This document shows positions 21,651-34,619 of a DNA stretch of 64,000 nt, one piece after another. Under the pieces are notes generated by a model that saw only the letters and a program-made list of their open reading frames with translations, did no database searches and had not been told where the DNA came from. The stretch spans positions 73,149,871-73,213,870 of the forward strand of contig CM048842.1 of the NCBI GenBank assembly GCA_026545765.1. Direction: 5' to 3'. Source of the stretch: Plantago major (Eukaryota; Streptophyta; Magnoliopsida; Lamiales; Plantaginaceae). Positions within the stretch are counted from its first letter, which is position 1, and every line of letters begins with the position of its first letter. The position numbers were made by a program, and so were the translations under genes.

Positions 21651-24600
21651 TCAGTTCATTGGTAGTTCCATTAGTCCAAGACTATGTCTTAATGCTAAGA
21701 ATCTACTTTCTTGTAGTGGCTTAGTGAAGATATCTGTAAGTTGGTCTTCAGTGCCAATCTTGAGTATCTCTATATTGTCTTTTTCAACATGGTCTCTGAT
21801 GAAGTGATGTCTAACCTCAATATGCTTTGTTCTGGCATGAAATTAAGGATTCTATGTAATCGCAATAGCACTTGTGTTTTCACAGAAAATGGGAGTTTTC
21901 TTCTCATCGAGTCCATAGTCTTTAAGTTGTTGTTGTATCCACAGAATTTGTGTTGCACAACAACCAGCAACAATATATTCAGCCTCTGTGGTAGAAGTTG
22001 CAATTGAGTTTTGCTTCTTGCTAAACCACGAGATAAGTCTAGTACCCGAAGCGGAGTTCACGAGGTGCTTTTCCTATCTAGCGATGATCGGCATAATCGG
22101 CCCGAGTACCCGGCTAAACTCAATCCGCTTTCTTTAGGATACCACAATCCTACATCTCTGTACCTTTTACATACCTTAATATTTTCATAGCAACGTTGTA
22201 GTGTGTTTGCATCGGTTTGTGCGAAATCTAGCACACACTCCAACGGCGTATTGAATATCAGGTCTACTTGCAGTGAGGTAAAGTAGTGAACCTATCAATT
22301 TCCTATACTTATGTTCTTCCACACTCTTATCTGATTCAGTATAGGTCATTTTGGTTCCAATGCTCATAGGTATCTTAGCATTCTTTTCAGAAGGCTTAAG
22401 ATTGAATTTTGTGAGCATATCTTTTGCATACTTTGTTTGACTAATGAATATTCCATCATTGAGTTGCTTGACTTGCAATCCTAGAAAATAATTCATTTCT
22501 CCCATCATGCTCATCTCAAACTTGCTTTTCATGAGATTTGCAAAGTCATTACAAAGTTGCTTGTCCTTAGATCCAAATATGATGTCATCAACATATACTT
22601 GAACTAAGAGTAGTTTCCCGTCATGATTTAAGGTAAATAAAGTTTTATCAACTTCACCTTTCTTGAAACCACTTTCCAGAAGGTATTTGGCCAAAGTGTC
22701 ATACCATGCTCTTGGAGCTTGTTTGATCCATCTGAGCTTTTTGTAGTTTATAGACCATTCTGGTTTCTGAGGAAACTTCAAAGCCAGGTGGTTGCTCAAC
22801 ATAAACTTCTTCTGCAAGTTCACCGTTCAAGAATGCACTTTTGACATCCATCTGATAAACTTTAAAATCTTTATGAGCTGCAAAGGCTAGAAAGAGTCTT
22901 ATTGCATCCAATCTGGCAACTGGTGCATATGACTCATCAAAATCTAAGCCTTCAGTCTGGGTAAATCACTTGACAACCAATCTTGCTTTGTTTCTGGTTA
23001 TTTCACCAGATTCATTCATCTTGTTTCTGAAAACCCATTTAGTTCCAATCACAGATATTCCTTCTACAAATGGAACTAGTTTCCAGACTTTGTTTCTCTC
23101 AAATTGATCCAACTCTTCTTGCATTGCAGAGATCCAGTCTTGGTCTCCTAATGCTTCTTCTATATTTTTAGGTTCAATATTTGAGATGAAACATCCAAAG
23201 AGAGAATTAGCATTTTCAGCTATTGCTCTCCTAGTCCTAACACCTTGATTAATTGGTCCAATCACATCTTTTGCAGGATGATCCTTGATCCATCTCATCA
23301 TAGGTTTAGTGCTAGTAGGATCAATATCCAAATGATTTGAATGTGAATCACTAGGATTTTGATTTGATACTATTTCAGTATCTAAGACATTTTGCTCCTC
23401 AGAAGGGCCATTAATGTCTGACACTTGTTCAGTGTTTGAGCTATCTGGAACATGTCTTTCAGAGAGATTGTTTGAGCTTCATGATGAATATCTTCAGTTT
23501 CCATTTCTGGAAGTTTTATAGGAAATTCTTCATCATGTTTGTGAGTCATCTTGTTGTTACTAGGCATATCAAGCTTTTCTATGTCAGAGTCATCCTCACT
23601 TTCCATAATGATGTTTTTCCTTTCTGAGGATTCTTCTTCAGAATCCCTCAGCATTAGTTCTTTGAAGCTTTCTGAGAGTTCATCATTAGGAGGTGTTTTC
23701 TTACTTCCTTCATAGAATACAACATGAACTGATTCTTCAATTTTCTTTGTTCTTTTGTTGTAAATTCTGTAGGCTTTGCTATTCGTGGAATAACCAAGAA
23801 ATACACCTTCATCTGCCTTTGGTTGAAATGTTCTCAGATAATCTTTCCCGTTGTTTAGAACAAAACATCTACAACCAAATACTCTCAGATGTTTGATATT
23901 AGGGGGTCTACCAACCAAGATTTCATAAGGGGTCTTGTCATGGTGTTTGTTTATCAAACATACATTACGAGTGTAGCAGTGTGTTTACGACTTCACCCAA
24001 TAAATTTCACTTATTTCGATGTCACTAGCATCGTCCTTGCGGCTTCTTTAAGGTTCTGTTTTTCCTTTCGCAACACCATTTTGTTGAGGTGTTCTTACAG
24101 AGGAAAGTTGGTGTTGTATACCTTTGCGGTCTAAAACTCCTTTATGTCTTGGTTGACAAACTCGATACCATAGTCTGCATACGATTGCAGATACCTTGTC
24201 ATTTTCATGACTTCAAGCTTTTCAAGCAAGTTTGGTATCTCCACCACGGCATCGATTTGTGTTTGAAAGACAACCAAGTGAATCTTGAGAAGTCATCTAC
24301 AACAACGGACCATACTTCTTTCTGCGCATAACTAGTTACAGATGATTAAAAAGATCCATGTGTAATAGTTGCGGTGGTCTAACTTAGAGTGTCGATTTTG
24401 GACTTGAAAGAAATCTTAGATTGTTTCCCCATCGGCAGTGAGCAGATACCATCCTTTCGAAAGATGTTGCAGGAAGGCCAACCACTAACTCTTTCTTGGC
24501 AAGTCATTGAGTTTTGAAGTTCAAGTGACTCATTCTTTTGTGCCATAACGGTGCTCTTACGTGTGACCAGATTGACTCACCATGAGACATTCTTGATTGT

Positions 24601-24962
24601 GGCGGATGCCCAATCGGCAACATAAAGATCGCCTTTCCCGAGCAACCAAGGTATGCTTTGACTCTTTGTCAATTAGTTTGCGATTTTGCTTTGAATTTTA
24701 TAGTAAAACCTTTGTCCGCAAACTGGCTCATGCTAAATAGATTATATTTCAAATCCTTAACATATGTAATACGGTGATTGTTAATGTTCCCAATTTAGCG
24801 TTGCAAATCCAGAGAGGATTTAATTCTCCTCCACAAATCGATATCCGGTCACCGTGTTGCAAGCTTTGTAATCGACCATTTGCTTTATCTCTGTCATGTG
24901 CTTTCGCATCCACTATCAAATAGCCATTGTGCTTTACTCCGGAAGCATGCACACAATGTAAA
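21651..24962 (-). pseudogene. Element A pol: protease, integrase, RT, RNase H (broken)
   Basis: Copia-order polyprotein. Domains on the - strand: protease FDSGC with HMTG-like remnants (24920-24860), HHCC and integrase core (24620-24050, broken by many small indels), integrase C-terminal region with [17 protein letters not shown] (23957-23800), RT from NKVWKLVPF (23085) to the YVDD box at 22584-22595, and RNase H with STTEAEYI (about 22010) and the end at a TGA at 21651-21653. The RT segment [13 protein letters not shown] of D is replaced and frameshifted at 22715-22750, exactly as in C. No intact polyprotein can be read. Confidence 0.9.
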
Positions 24963-24969
24963 CAGGAGA

Positions 24970-25840
24970 TTAGGTTCTCAATTTACAATTGGAACCATCA
25001 GGACTAAACAATCTTCCAGTAGGAATCCATTTTTGAATGAATTTCCTTGGAACATTCTTTTGTCTGATAGGAACATAAGGAGGAATTCTAATTGAATGAT
25101 TATCATTATTAAGAATTGTTTTCTTCCTTGGTGTGTTCCTAGGTGCTCCATTTGGTGCTTTCAGATACCTGTCAGGTTTCTGAGTTTGCTTTTCAGCAAA
25201 CTTAGCTTTCCTTGCCAGATTTCTTCTAGCCCTGGCATTCAGATTTTCAGTGGCTTGATTCAACTTCCACTTCTGATAATTGCTTTGAGCAATTCTAGCC
25301 TTTAGCCATCGTTCTTGCTCCTGTTTGTATTCATGAGCAAGTCGTTTCCCGATGCCTCTATAGCCAATACCGTTTCGAGCACCTGAAGCTATCTGAGATC
25401 TTTTCTCAGCAGCTTTGCTAGTCTCTGGTTGGTCCAATTTCTTTCCAGAAAAAGTGACATGGGAGAATTTGCCAGCTCCTGCAATTCTACCCTTTTGAGA
25501 GACATAGCACTGTGGGTGTTTACACTTTTCAGTGTTGTGTTTCTTTTCAGAGACGTGCCCAACAGTTTTGTTTTTAACTTGTTTTTCCCACAAAGGTTTA
25601 GTTGCAACTGCCTTTCCTTTGTCAATAATCTTCGTCTTTTCACCGATACTATAGATTGCATGGGAACCATCTTGCTAAGTACTTACAAATGTTCTTCTTT
25701 CCTTACTCTTATTCAGAGTGATAGAACAATCTGTCTGTGTATTCAGCCCAAGTCCTTTCTTTTCTGAAGGATCTCTTAAGTAAGATTGTACTTCAGTAAG
25801 AGTGTCACTAGCTTTGGCATAAGATTGAAAAGATAATTCC
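24970..25840 (-). pseudogene. Element A gag remnant (C-terminal linker)
   Basis: Only the last part of gag remains: the stretch from SYAKASDTL (about 25830) through KCKHPQCYVSQKGRIAGAGK to RLFSPDGSNCKLRT and a TAA at 24970-24972. The capsid and CCHC zinc-knuckle parts found in C are deleted. The deletion joins GTGCAGGA, the bases before the gag ATG, to AATTATCTTTTCAATC. The closing RT-TAA is also present in D at 32953-32955. Confidence 0.85.
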
Positions 25841-25940
25841 TGCACACTTAACACTCAAATTAAATAGTCCTCGAAAATGCACAAAGTTCCTTCACCTATC
25901 TGGGGATCTAGGTTCAGTGCAGAAGGCTTGTGAACCTCCT

Positions 25941-25952
25941 GCTCTGATACCA
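25941..25952 (-). other. Element A primer-binding site (tRNA-iMet)
   Basis: The - strand reads TGGTATCAGAGC, two bases inside the 5' LTR. This is the standard initiator-Met tRNA primer site of Copia elements. Confidence 0.92.
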
Positions 25953-25954
25953 CT

Positions 25955-27603
25955 TGTTGGTCCAGATAACGGCAAAGTAAAAGACTAGAGGGGGGGGGGG
26001 GGGGGTGAATAGTCTTTTAAAACTTTTGTCGATAAAAACTATTTCTCAGATATCTGAGTAGATATCTGATACTTAGATTCAGAGCGCGGAAGACTTAAGA
26101 TAGATAAGTGCAGAAACAGTTAAAGTGTGTGTGTGTGTGTTGCTGAAATGTAAGTACAGAAAAGTAAATAACACAGCAAGTATAGTGGTATCTGGAGGTG
26201 GCGTAATCCTCCAACTAATCCACTTCGGTCTTCCAAAGACCTAGAATTCACTAGAATAGATAATTGAGGTCACCTTACAAAAATCCTATTCTAAGATTCC
26301 TTAAACAGATGGTTCCCAACCAAATGTTCCCCCTGAGTTGTTCCCTTTTCACCAAGTACTTCCTGTACTCGAAAACCTTTTTGAGTTATTCCCTAGCTTC
26401 CCAAGCTAAGTACTTCCTGTACTCAATAACCTTGGAGTTATTCCTTAGTTTCTCAAACTAAGTACTTCCTGTACTCCACGCCAGTGATGGTGTTGGTTTT
26501 GGTTTGAGTTGTCAGATGAGCTTCTTAATAACTTTTCAGTTAATCAGATAGCTCTGTGAATCAAGTATACTTAATACACTTTGCAATGTATGGTATCTTG
26601 TTCTTTTTACTGACCCAAGTCTTAGATAAGTGTTCAAGAGAATGAATCTCAGATACTTGATCTTTTGATTCAACTCTTTCACGTATAGTGCTTGTTTAGG
26701 ATCAGGACACTTAGAACTTTAGTGTTACTCAAGATCAAGAGCTTTGGTCGCAACAGAAAGCTTTGAGAGTAAGTAGTTTGCTTGAGAGATTAAGATATGT
26801 GTTCAGTTCAGCGTGTCTTTTCAAGCAGTCTAAGTGTTGATATTTATAGATGAATTTGAGTGCCGTTTGAATAGCATCCGTTAGGCTTAAATCAAATTCA
26901 AACTATTAATATCTGTCTATAGTACTGTAGCAGGTTTGTCTTCTTCTTCAGAAGCTACCGTTGCTTTTGTTCAGACATCTCTGTCCGTGCATTTAATGCA
27001 ATGTACTATACTTTTGTCCTGTAGTGCCAACGGAACTATGCTTTGTATCAGAGACAACCTTGATCAGATTTCTCTGAATCTTTGCACGTTCTTATCTTTA
27101 TCTTCAGATACCACTTTTATTGAAACTACTTTGTTTGCAATATATATATTTCTTTTTCAGAAATTTGGTTAAAGCTCAAGGTATCTGAGAATAGATATCT
27201 GTGGACACTTTCCTTGTTTTTAGATAGACCTTTTATTTCTCAGATATCTCTTGTGACACAGTTTGTTTAAAAACTATTCGTGTCTTGAAGATATCTGGCC
27301 AAGGTATCTGGAAAACTGTTTCAGTAACCTTGTGCCGTTTCTTCAAGTCTTCAATGTCGTTGAACTTGTTCTGCTTGGATGTCTTCTTCTTGGTCTTCTC
27401 TTCATAAAATAAAATTTACATTTTGAGACCTAACATCCTATACAAGATTAGCTAGACTATCATACTTAGTGGGTTTCCTCTTTTACAATGTTCAAGTGAA
27501 CCAAGAGTACTAATCACCTTTCTGAGACTAAGATAAGTCATCATGTTGCTGATCAAAATCTAAACAGATATTTCTAACAAAATATCTAACAAATTTCCTA
27601 ACA
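25955..27603 (-). repeat. Element A 5' LTR
   Basis: 1,649 bp with TG...CA ends. It ends with an extra 12 bp (AATTTCCTAACA on the + strand) beyond the terminus of the partner LTR. TSD TATCT follows. It includes a 16-G tract at 25990, (GT)n at about 26126 and several CTCAGATATCT-like motifs. Confidence 0.93.
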
Positions 27604-27854
27604 TATCTTATGTCTATGAGTTTTTACATCTGTATGTGGGTGAGATTTATCTTATGTCTGTGAGTTTTTGCATCTGTGAGATTTATCTGGTGTCTGTGAG
27701 TTTTTAAAACTGAAAATTTATGTTGTGTATGTGAGTTTTTATAACTAGGGAAATTAATGTTGTGTTTGTGAGTTTTTATAACTGGGGGAATTAATGCTGT
27801 TCTGTGAGTTTTTATAACTGTGGGGAACTAATGTTGTGTCTGTGAGTTTTTATA
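27604..27854 (+). repeat. Minisatellite, right part
   Basis: Continuation of the 11395-11635 array. Units of about 37 bp such as TGTGAGTTTTTATAACTGGG with GGAATTAATGT, about five recognisable copies. It is cut on the right by the Gypsy LTR. Confidence 0.8.
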
Positions 27855-28887
27855 ATTGAGGGGAAAAGTTCGGTCTGACCGCTGATCGCGCGATGGTCTG
27901 ATCGCTGACCGCGAGCAACTTAAAAAACCGGCATTTTCTATTCTAATGGAAAGTCCGGCCCTTTTCTAGAATTTGTGGAATAACATACTAATTGAATCAC
28001 TAATCAAATCATATTGAAATCATGCAATGTTACTGTTGTTACGGACATGTGTCCAATCCGTTAAGGGCGCCATAGAGCGTGTCCTAAAGCGCATCACGGC
28101 TTAATTAGCCAATCCAGTACTGGTCCGACCTCACATGGTCCGGCCAAAGTGAATCAACCAGTATGCTAAAGTCACTACACGCTCATAGCTAGTCCGAGCT
28201 AGCTGGGAAAAGGACTTCTAAACCTGGCTACGTCAGTACAGAGGTGCCAAACGGACCGGACGAGAGAATCTTGGACGCTACCATCACATCAAGACCAAAC
28301 GTATAACAGAACTACTGAGATACTTCCGTGAGACTCTTGGCTCGGACATCCAGAGTTACCCAAGGGCAGATCAACCAAGCAGACAGATCTGTCCGAGGGA
28401 CCAACACGGACCCAACAAAGGAATAAAGATTCAAGTAGGGAAAAGGTCAAACTACCTTCCTGTGCCCATTGATTAGTATTGATTCTCGTTTCACTAATGG
28501 GCCATGGGCCAAAGGTAGCATTGGTGTCCAAATCTGAAACGTACACTTGGCATCATCTTGTGAGCCACCTCATAAGCATATGATAACTATAAAGATAGTA
28601 CAAGGTCCAAGACCTTAAGGTAAGCGAGATCAAGGGAAGAATCCCCAAGTATCATCATAATCCCTCATAACTATTACATTGAGAGCTTCCAACTCTCTCT
28701 TGAGTAAAGTCTCTTACCGGATTGACATAGGCAATCCGGGTAACCCATTCTAACCCCCCCCACTTAGTCCTTTCAGGTACGCAAGCTCAGACCATTACTA
28801 CGTCGGACCTCAAGTCAGAGGCGGGCCTTAGACTAGGTTATTTGTAATAGTTTAGTTAGTTAGTGTTAGAGGTTTTTCCCCTCAACA
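27855..28887 (+). repeat. Element E left LTR
   Basis: The start TGAGGGGAAAAG and the end TTTTTCCCCTCAACA are near inverse copies, as expected for LTR tips, and the end is directly followed by a primer site. It is about 1.03 kb and richer in G/C than the Copia LTRs. The first base or two of the start is uncertain because the flanking minisatellite also ends in T-rich sequence. Confidence 0.75.
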
Positions 28888-28890
28888 TTT

Positions 28891-28906
28891 TGGCGCCGTC
28901 TGTGGG
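28891..28906 (+). other. Element E primer-binding region
   Basis: TGGCGCCGTCTGTGGG three bases after the LTR end. This is the usual leader/primer motif of plant Gypsy elements of this type. Confidence 0.8.
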
Positions 28907-28925
28907 AATGAGCAACAATACAAAG

Positions 28926-30352
28926 TGTTAGGAATATCTGTTAGTATTTTGATCATTCATCACATGTTCTTATCTTTGCCAGAAAGGTGATTAAGTACTC
29001 TTAGTTCACTTGAACATTGTAAAAGAGGAAATCACTGAGTATGATTAGTCTAGTAAATCTTGTTTTAGGATTATAGGTCTCTGAATGTAATTTTTATTTC
29101 CAAGAAGACCATGAAGATCAATCCTAGCAATGGAGCTTTTCTGAAGATTACAAGACTGGAGATTGCACAAGATTTATGAAGACACCAAGGTTTAGTCTCA
29201 CTCGGAAAGACTATGTCCTTAATCCTTTCTCAAGTGCATTTAGTTACTTTTGAAACATGATTCTGGAACATATGACATCATGAGTATGGAGCATGCAAGC
29301 CATCAGAAAGGCTAATGTATCCGTTGAAGACTACAGGACAAGAAATAGTACATATGCATTAATTGCATCGGCAGAAAAGCCGCTAAAGCACAGTCCTCTC
29401 TGAGATATGAGACAAGGACTTCTGAGTACTCTTTTCAAGATAAGTATAGACTGAATTTGAATTGTGTATAACGGATAACATCCCAACGACTCTCCAATTC
29501 ATCTATAAATATCACACACTTAGATGCTGAGAAAAACAACGACAAAAGAACGATCTAACTTGCAAACTTACAATCTAGCAAAGTATTCTCTCAAGCACTC
29601 TACTACCCTTTCGAAAGCTTTACATTGCTTGAAGAATCTCTAGTAGTTCTAAGTTGTCCTGAACCTTAACAAGAGATTGTTATTCGTGAAAGAGTTGAAC
29701 TATCAGATAACCTTTCTGAAGCTCATTCTCCAGAACGGACATCAATTACTTGGGTCAGTAAAGAGCAGATTGCCATACACTGAACAAGTGTATTAAGTAG
29801 TCTTGTTCTATTAGGCTCTCTGGAAACATAACTGAAAAGTTATACAAGAAGCCTCTCTGACAAACCTTATAACCAACACCATCAAGGCGTGGAGTAGAGG
29901 AAGTACTTGATTTGAGAAATCAGGGAATAACTCCAAGTTATCTCGAGTAGAGAAGTACTTAGCTCTAGGAGTCGGGAATAACTCAGGGGAACATTTGGTT
30001 GGGAACCATTTGTTTAGGAATCTTAGAATAGGATTATTGTAAGGTGAACTCAATTATCTGTTCTAGTGAATTCTAGGTCTCAGAAAGACCGAAGTGGATT
30101 AGTTGGAGGATTACGCCACCTCCAGATACCACTATACTTGCTGTGTTATTTACCTTTACGCATTTATCTTTCAAAGAAAGCACACACACATACTTTTTGT
30201 TTCTGCACTTACCTATCTTAAAGTCTTCCGCGCTCTGAATTTAAGTATCAGAAACCCCCCAAGTTTTTGAGAAACTGTGTTTATCGACAAAAGTTTTAAA
30301 AGACTATTCACCCCCCCTCTAGTCTTTTACTTTGCCGTTATCTGGACCAACA
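28926..30352 (+). repeat. Element D 5' LTR
   Basis: 1,427 bp, from TGTTAGGAATATCTG to TATCTGGACCAACA. It is shorter than the LTRs of A and C, and the left third is diverged from them. A C-rich tract ending CTCTAGTCTTTTAC precedes the end. Confidence 0.94.
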
Positions 30353-30354
30353 AG

Positions 30355-30366
30355 TGGTATCAGAGC
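30355..30366 (+). other. Element D primer-binding site (tRNA-iMet)
   Basis: TGGTATCAGAGC two bases after the LTR. Confidence 0.92.
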
Positions 30367-30466
30367 AGGAGGTTCACAAGCCTTCAGATCGAACCTAGAT
30401 CCCAGATAGGTGAAGAAACTTTGTCCCTTTCGAGGACTATATAATTTGTGTGTTAAGTGCGCAGGA

Positions 30467-32955
30467 ATGTCTCCGAGTGATGCACCTGCTCAAGCCGTAA
30501 AACTACGAAATGGCAGAACAACATGATGCTCCATCAGGAGGCCATTAGTTATGAGATGATCTATGTCATCAATGAAGGGCCTATTAAAATCATAACTCAA
30601 ACAGCATCGAGGTGTCTGATGGAAGAAAAGCCTCAGACAAGGAAGATGAAAGCGAGGATGCGACTGCTAATGATAGTGGTCGTGTTGCTCGTGGAAGCAT
30701 TATGTATGAAGACAAGCCAAGAGAGCTCTTTACATCTGAAGATGCCAAGAGACACAGATTGGATGGTCAAGCTCGTAATATAATCATCAGATCGACACCT
30801 TAGCACATACAATGTAAACTGTGGGGTGCTAAAATGGCGAAAGTTGCCTGGCAATTGATTGAAGAAATCAGGTAATCGAAAACCAAAGAAAACAAGTTCG
30901 AAGTTCTTAAATTGAAGTTCCAAAACTTCAAGCAAGGTCCCACTGAAACTCTGGAAGAACTTGATTTCAGGTTTACTACTCTTATGAGTGATTTGGCTGC
31001 ACTTGATGAAAGCAACAGATACTCCCAGCCAGAAAAGATTAAGACTATTGTCAGAAGTCTCAATCACAACTGGGAACACACTAAATTCTTTTATTTCAAC
31101 CAAGGAATGCCAAATATTACTCCAGTAGAGCTCTTCTCTCATGTTGCTACTGTAGATTATGAGACAACTCAGAGAGAACAAACAGCTGAGAAGTTGTAAA
31201 GTGTTGCTCTAGTCTCTCAAGGTACTTCTGAAAAGAAAGATACCAAAGACGCATCTGAAGAAAATGCTCTTACAGTAAGACACATGAATAAATTTGTGAG
31301 TCAAGAGATTGAGAGAAGAAAAGCTAAAGAAAAGCTGAAAAAGCATCTTGGCCCAAACTATCATCAGTACAAGAACATTCAACTAAACAACTCTCTGAAG
31401 ACCCCCATTCAGAAAGGTGTTAGTACTGAATCAGCAGAGATAGGAAATGATATCTGCTTCTATTGTCAAAAAGCCTGGTCACTTCAAGAGAGATTGCCCG
31501 CTTTAAACAAGCTCAAGACATGTGACAAGAAGGATGTAAGAAATTACAAAAGAAATCAAAGGGCCTTACTAATCAAGAAGAAAGGAAGAAGATTCAAATC
31601 CAACTTGATGCTCTAGATATTGAGGCAGATTTCAAGATGGAGATTCATAACTCAAACCTACCATCACCGTAATTGTGGAATCACCCATGACGTAATCGAC
31701 TTGACCTTAAGAAGAATGAAGTGTGGAGTTCTTTGAGATTGCTGGTCCGACATCTCCAACATTGAAATGTGTCTTATGGTGATGAGGTAACAAACATTTC
31801 ACAATTTACTATGAGAGTGATGATGGAATTGAGGATCTGGAGTTAGTCAGGAGTGAATTGGATCGTTATGAGAAAGAATTTCTGGAAGCACAATCCAAAA
31901 CCAGAATTCTAGAGGAAAGCAAAGAAACTCTTGAAAAAGAGGTTTCTGAGCTAACCAGGGTATCTGAGAACAAGAGCGCTGAAATAGCCCTTCTGAAAAA
32001 TCAGATATCTGAAAATGAAAATTTTCACAAACTAGCCTTGAATGAACTTAATAAGAAAATGATAAAGCTGCTTTCTGAGAATGAGGAACTTCGAAAGAAA
32101 GAGCTATCCTTCCAATCTTATGCAAAAGCTAGTGACACTCTCACTGAGGTTCAATTATATCTGATAGATCCCTCTGAGAAAGGTGGACTTGGACTTGATG
32201 AACAATCGAGTAATTCATCTCCTCTGAAGAAGAGTGATGAAAGGTTGACCTTTGTAAAAAGTCAACAGAATGGTTCTTCAACCACCTATAGCATTGGTCA
32301 GAAAGCTAAGGTAGTTGACAAAGGAAAAGGAGTAGCAACCCAACCTTTGAAAGAACAACAAGTTCACAAGAAACTTGTGGGTGAAGCTTCAAAAGAAATA
32401 CAACCCTCAGACATGTAGCCATCCACATTGCCATATTACTAGGAAAGGAAGAATTGTTGGAATAGGCAAATTCTCTACTGTACCATTTTATGAAAATAAA
32501 GACGGTGCAGAAACTAGTAAGGCTTCTGAAGACCGCATTCAGAAAGCCAAAGGTGTTCGAAATGGCATTGGCTATCGTGCTATTGGAAAAGTCCTTTTAC
32601 AACAATATAAGGAAGGACAAGAACAATGGCGCAAGGCTAATATTGCACGTAGCAATAAAATGTATGGAAGAAATCTCAAACCACTGAAAAACTGAATGCC
32701 AAAGCTAGAAGGAACCTGGCCAGAAAGGCTAAGTTTGCTGAAAAGCAATCCCAGAAACCCAGGGTCCAGAAAGCACCAAAAGGAACACCTAGAAACACCT
32801 CAAGAAGGAAGATTGAGATCAAAATTACTGATTCTATTGTTTCTCCTTCTGATAAAGTTAGACAAAAACAAACTCCCAAGAAATTCACTAAAATGTGGAT
32901 TCCTACTGGAAGAATATTTAGTCTAAGTGGTTCTATCTCTGAGGCAAGAACCTAA
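30467..32955 (+). pseudogene. Element D gag (frameshifted)
   Basis: ATG at 30467 starts MSPSDAPA. Recognisable parts: capsid-like region with KFQNFKQGPTETLEELDF (30910-31199), a zinc knuckle whose second half is shifted out of frame (CFYCQKAW... at 31452), a long coiled coil (31858-32150), a second Cys/His segment with CSHPHCHITRKGRI (about 32415) and a basic tail ending ART-TAA at 32953-32955. Several 1-2 base indels break the frame. The stop matches the gag stop in A, so gag probably ends here naturally. Element C is inserted only 10 bases further on. Confidence 0.85.
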
Positions 32956-32964
32956 CTCCTGTTT

Positions 32965-34617
32965 TGTTAGGAAATTTGTTAGATATTTTGTTAGAAATAT
33001 CTGTTTAGATTTTGATCAGCAACATGATGACTTATCTTAGTCTCAGAAAGGTGATTAGTACTCTTGGTTCACTTGAACATTGTAAAAGAGGAAACCCACT
33101 AAGTATGATAGTCTAGCTAATCTTGTATAGGATGATAGGTCTCAAAATGTAATTTTTGTTTTATGAAGAGAAGACCAAGAAGAAGACATCCAAGCAGAAC
33201 AAGTTCAACGACATTGAAGATTTGAAGACTGCACAAGATTATCAAAAGCTTTTAGATACCTTGGCCAGATATCTTAAAGACACGAATAGTTTTAAACAAA
33301 CTGTGTCACAAGAGATATCTGAGAAATAAAAGGTCTATCTGAAAACAAGGAAAGTGTCCACAGATATCTATTCTCAGATACCTTGAGCTTTAACCACATT
33401 TCTGAAAAAGAAATATATATATTGCAAACAAAGTTGTTTCAATAAAAGTGGTATCTGAAGTTAAAGATAAGAACGTGTAAAGAATCATAGACATCTGATC
33501 AAGGTTGTCTCTGATACAAAGCATAGTTCCGTTGGCACTACAGGACAAAAGTATAGTACAATGCATTAAATGCATGGACAGAGATGTACGAATGTATAAC
33601 GGTATCTTCTGAAGAAGAAGACAAACCTGCTACAGTACTATACACAGATATCAATAGTTAGAATTTGATTTAAGCCTAACGGATACTATTCAAACGGCAC
33701 TCAAATTCATCTATAAATATCAACACTTAGACTGCTTGAGGAGACACACTACACAATCTGAAGAACTTACACTGAACGCATATCTTAATCTCTCAAGCAA
33801 ACTACTTACTCTCAAAGCTTTCTGTTGCGACCAAAGCTCCTGATCTTAAGTAGTACTAAAGTTCTAAGTGTCCTGATCCTAAACAAGCACATCTATCTGT
33901 GAAAGAGTTGAATTGAAAGATCAAGTATCTGAGATTCATTCTCTAGAACATTTATCTAAGACTTGGGTCAGTAAAAAGAACAAGATACCATACATTGAAA
34001 AGTGTATTAAGTATACTTGATTCACAGAGCTATCTGATTAACTGAAAAGTTATTAAAGAAGCTCATCTGACAACTCAAACCAAAACCAACACCATCATTT
34101 GGCGTGGAGCAGTGAAGTACTTAGTTTGAGAAATTAAGGAATAACTCCAAGGTTATTGAGCATGGAAGTACTTAGCTTGGGAAGCTAGGAATAGCTCAAA
34201 AGGTTTCGATACAGAAGTACTTGGCTGTGAAAGCCAGGGAACAACTCAGGGGGAACATTTGGTTGTGAACCATTTGTTTAAGGAATCTTAGAATAGGATT
34301 TTTGTAAGGTGACCTCAATTATCTATTCTAGTGAATTCTAGGTCTTTGGAAGACCGAAGTGGATTAGTTGGAGGATTATGCCACCTCCAGATACCACTAT
34401 ACTTGCTGTGTTATTTACTTTTCTGTACTTACATTTCAGCAACACACACACACACTTTAACTGTTTCTGCACTTATCTATCTTAAGTCTTCCGCGCTCTG
34501 AATCTAAGTATCAGATATCTACAAAGATATCTGAGAAATAGTTTTTATCGACAAAAGTTTTAAAAGACTATTCATCCCCCCCTCTAGTCTTTTACTTTGC
34601 CGTTATCTGGACCAACA
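32965..34617 (+). repeat. Element C 5' LTR
   Basis: 1,653 bp. The start TGTTAGGAAATTTGTTAGAT includes the 12-bp extension seen in A's outer LTR. It ends GTTATCTGGACCAACA. Confidence 0.94.
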
Positions 34618-34619
34618 AG

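Larger units (their letters stand above)
11636..27603 (-). mobile_element. Element A: Ty1/Copia (Sirevirus-like) retrotransposon with a third ORF
   Basis: A 15,968-bp element with a 5-bp target duplication TATCT (11631-11635 and 27604-27608). In - orientation it runs 5' LTR (27603-25955), primer site, gag remnant, protease, integrase, RT and RNase H (to 21651), ORF3 (20868-15339), polypurine tract and 3' LTR (14975-11636). The 3' LTR is split by solo LTR B. Most of gag is missing: sequence just before the expected gag ATG joins directly to the 3' part of gag at about 25840. The element is therefore non-autonomous as it stands. Its pol is more like C than D. Confidence 0.93.

Noticed and set aside
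32676-32888. Minus-strand ORF with hydrophobic Leu/Phe content
   Set aside because: Antisense of the Lys/Arg-rich gag tail of D. The hydrophobicity comes from complementary codons.
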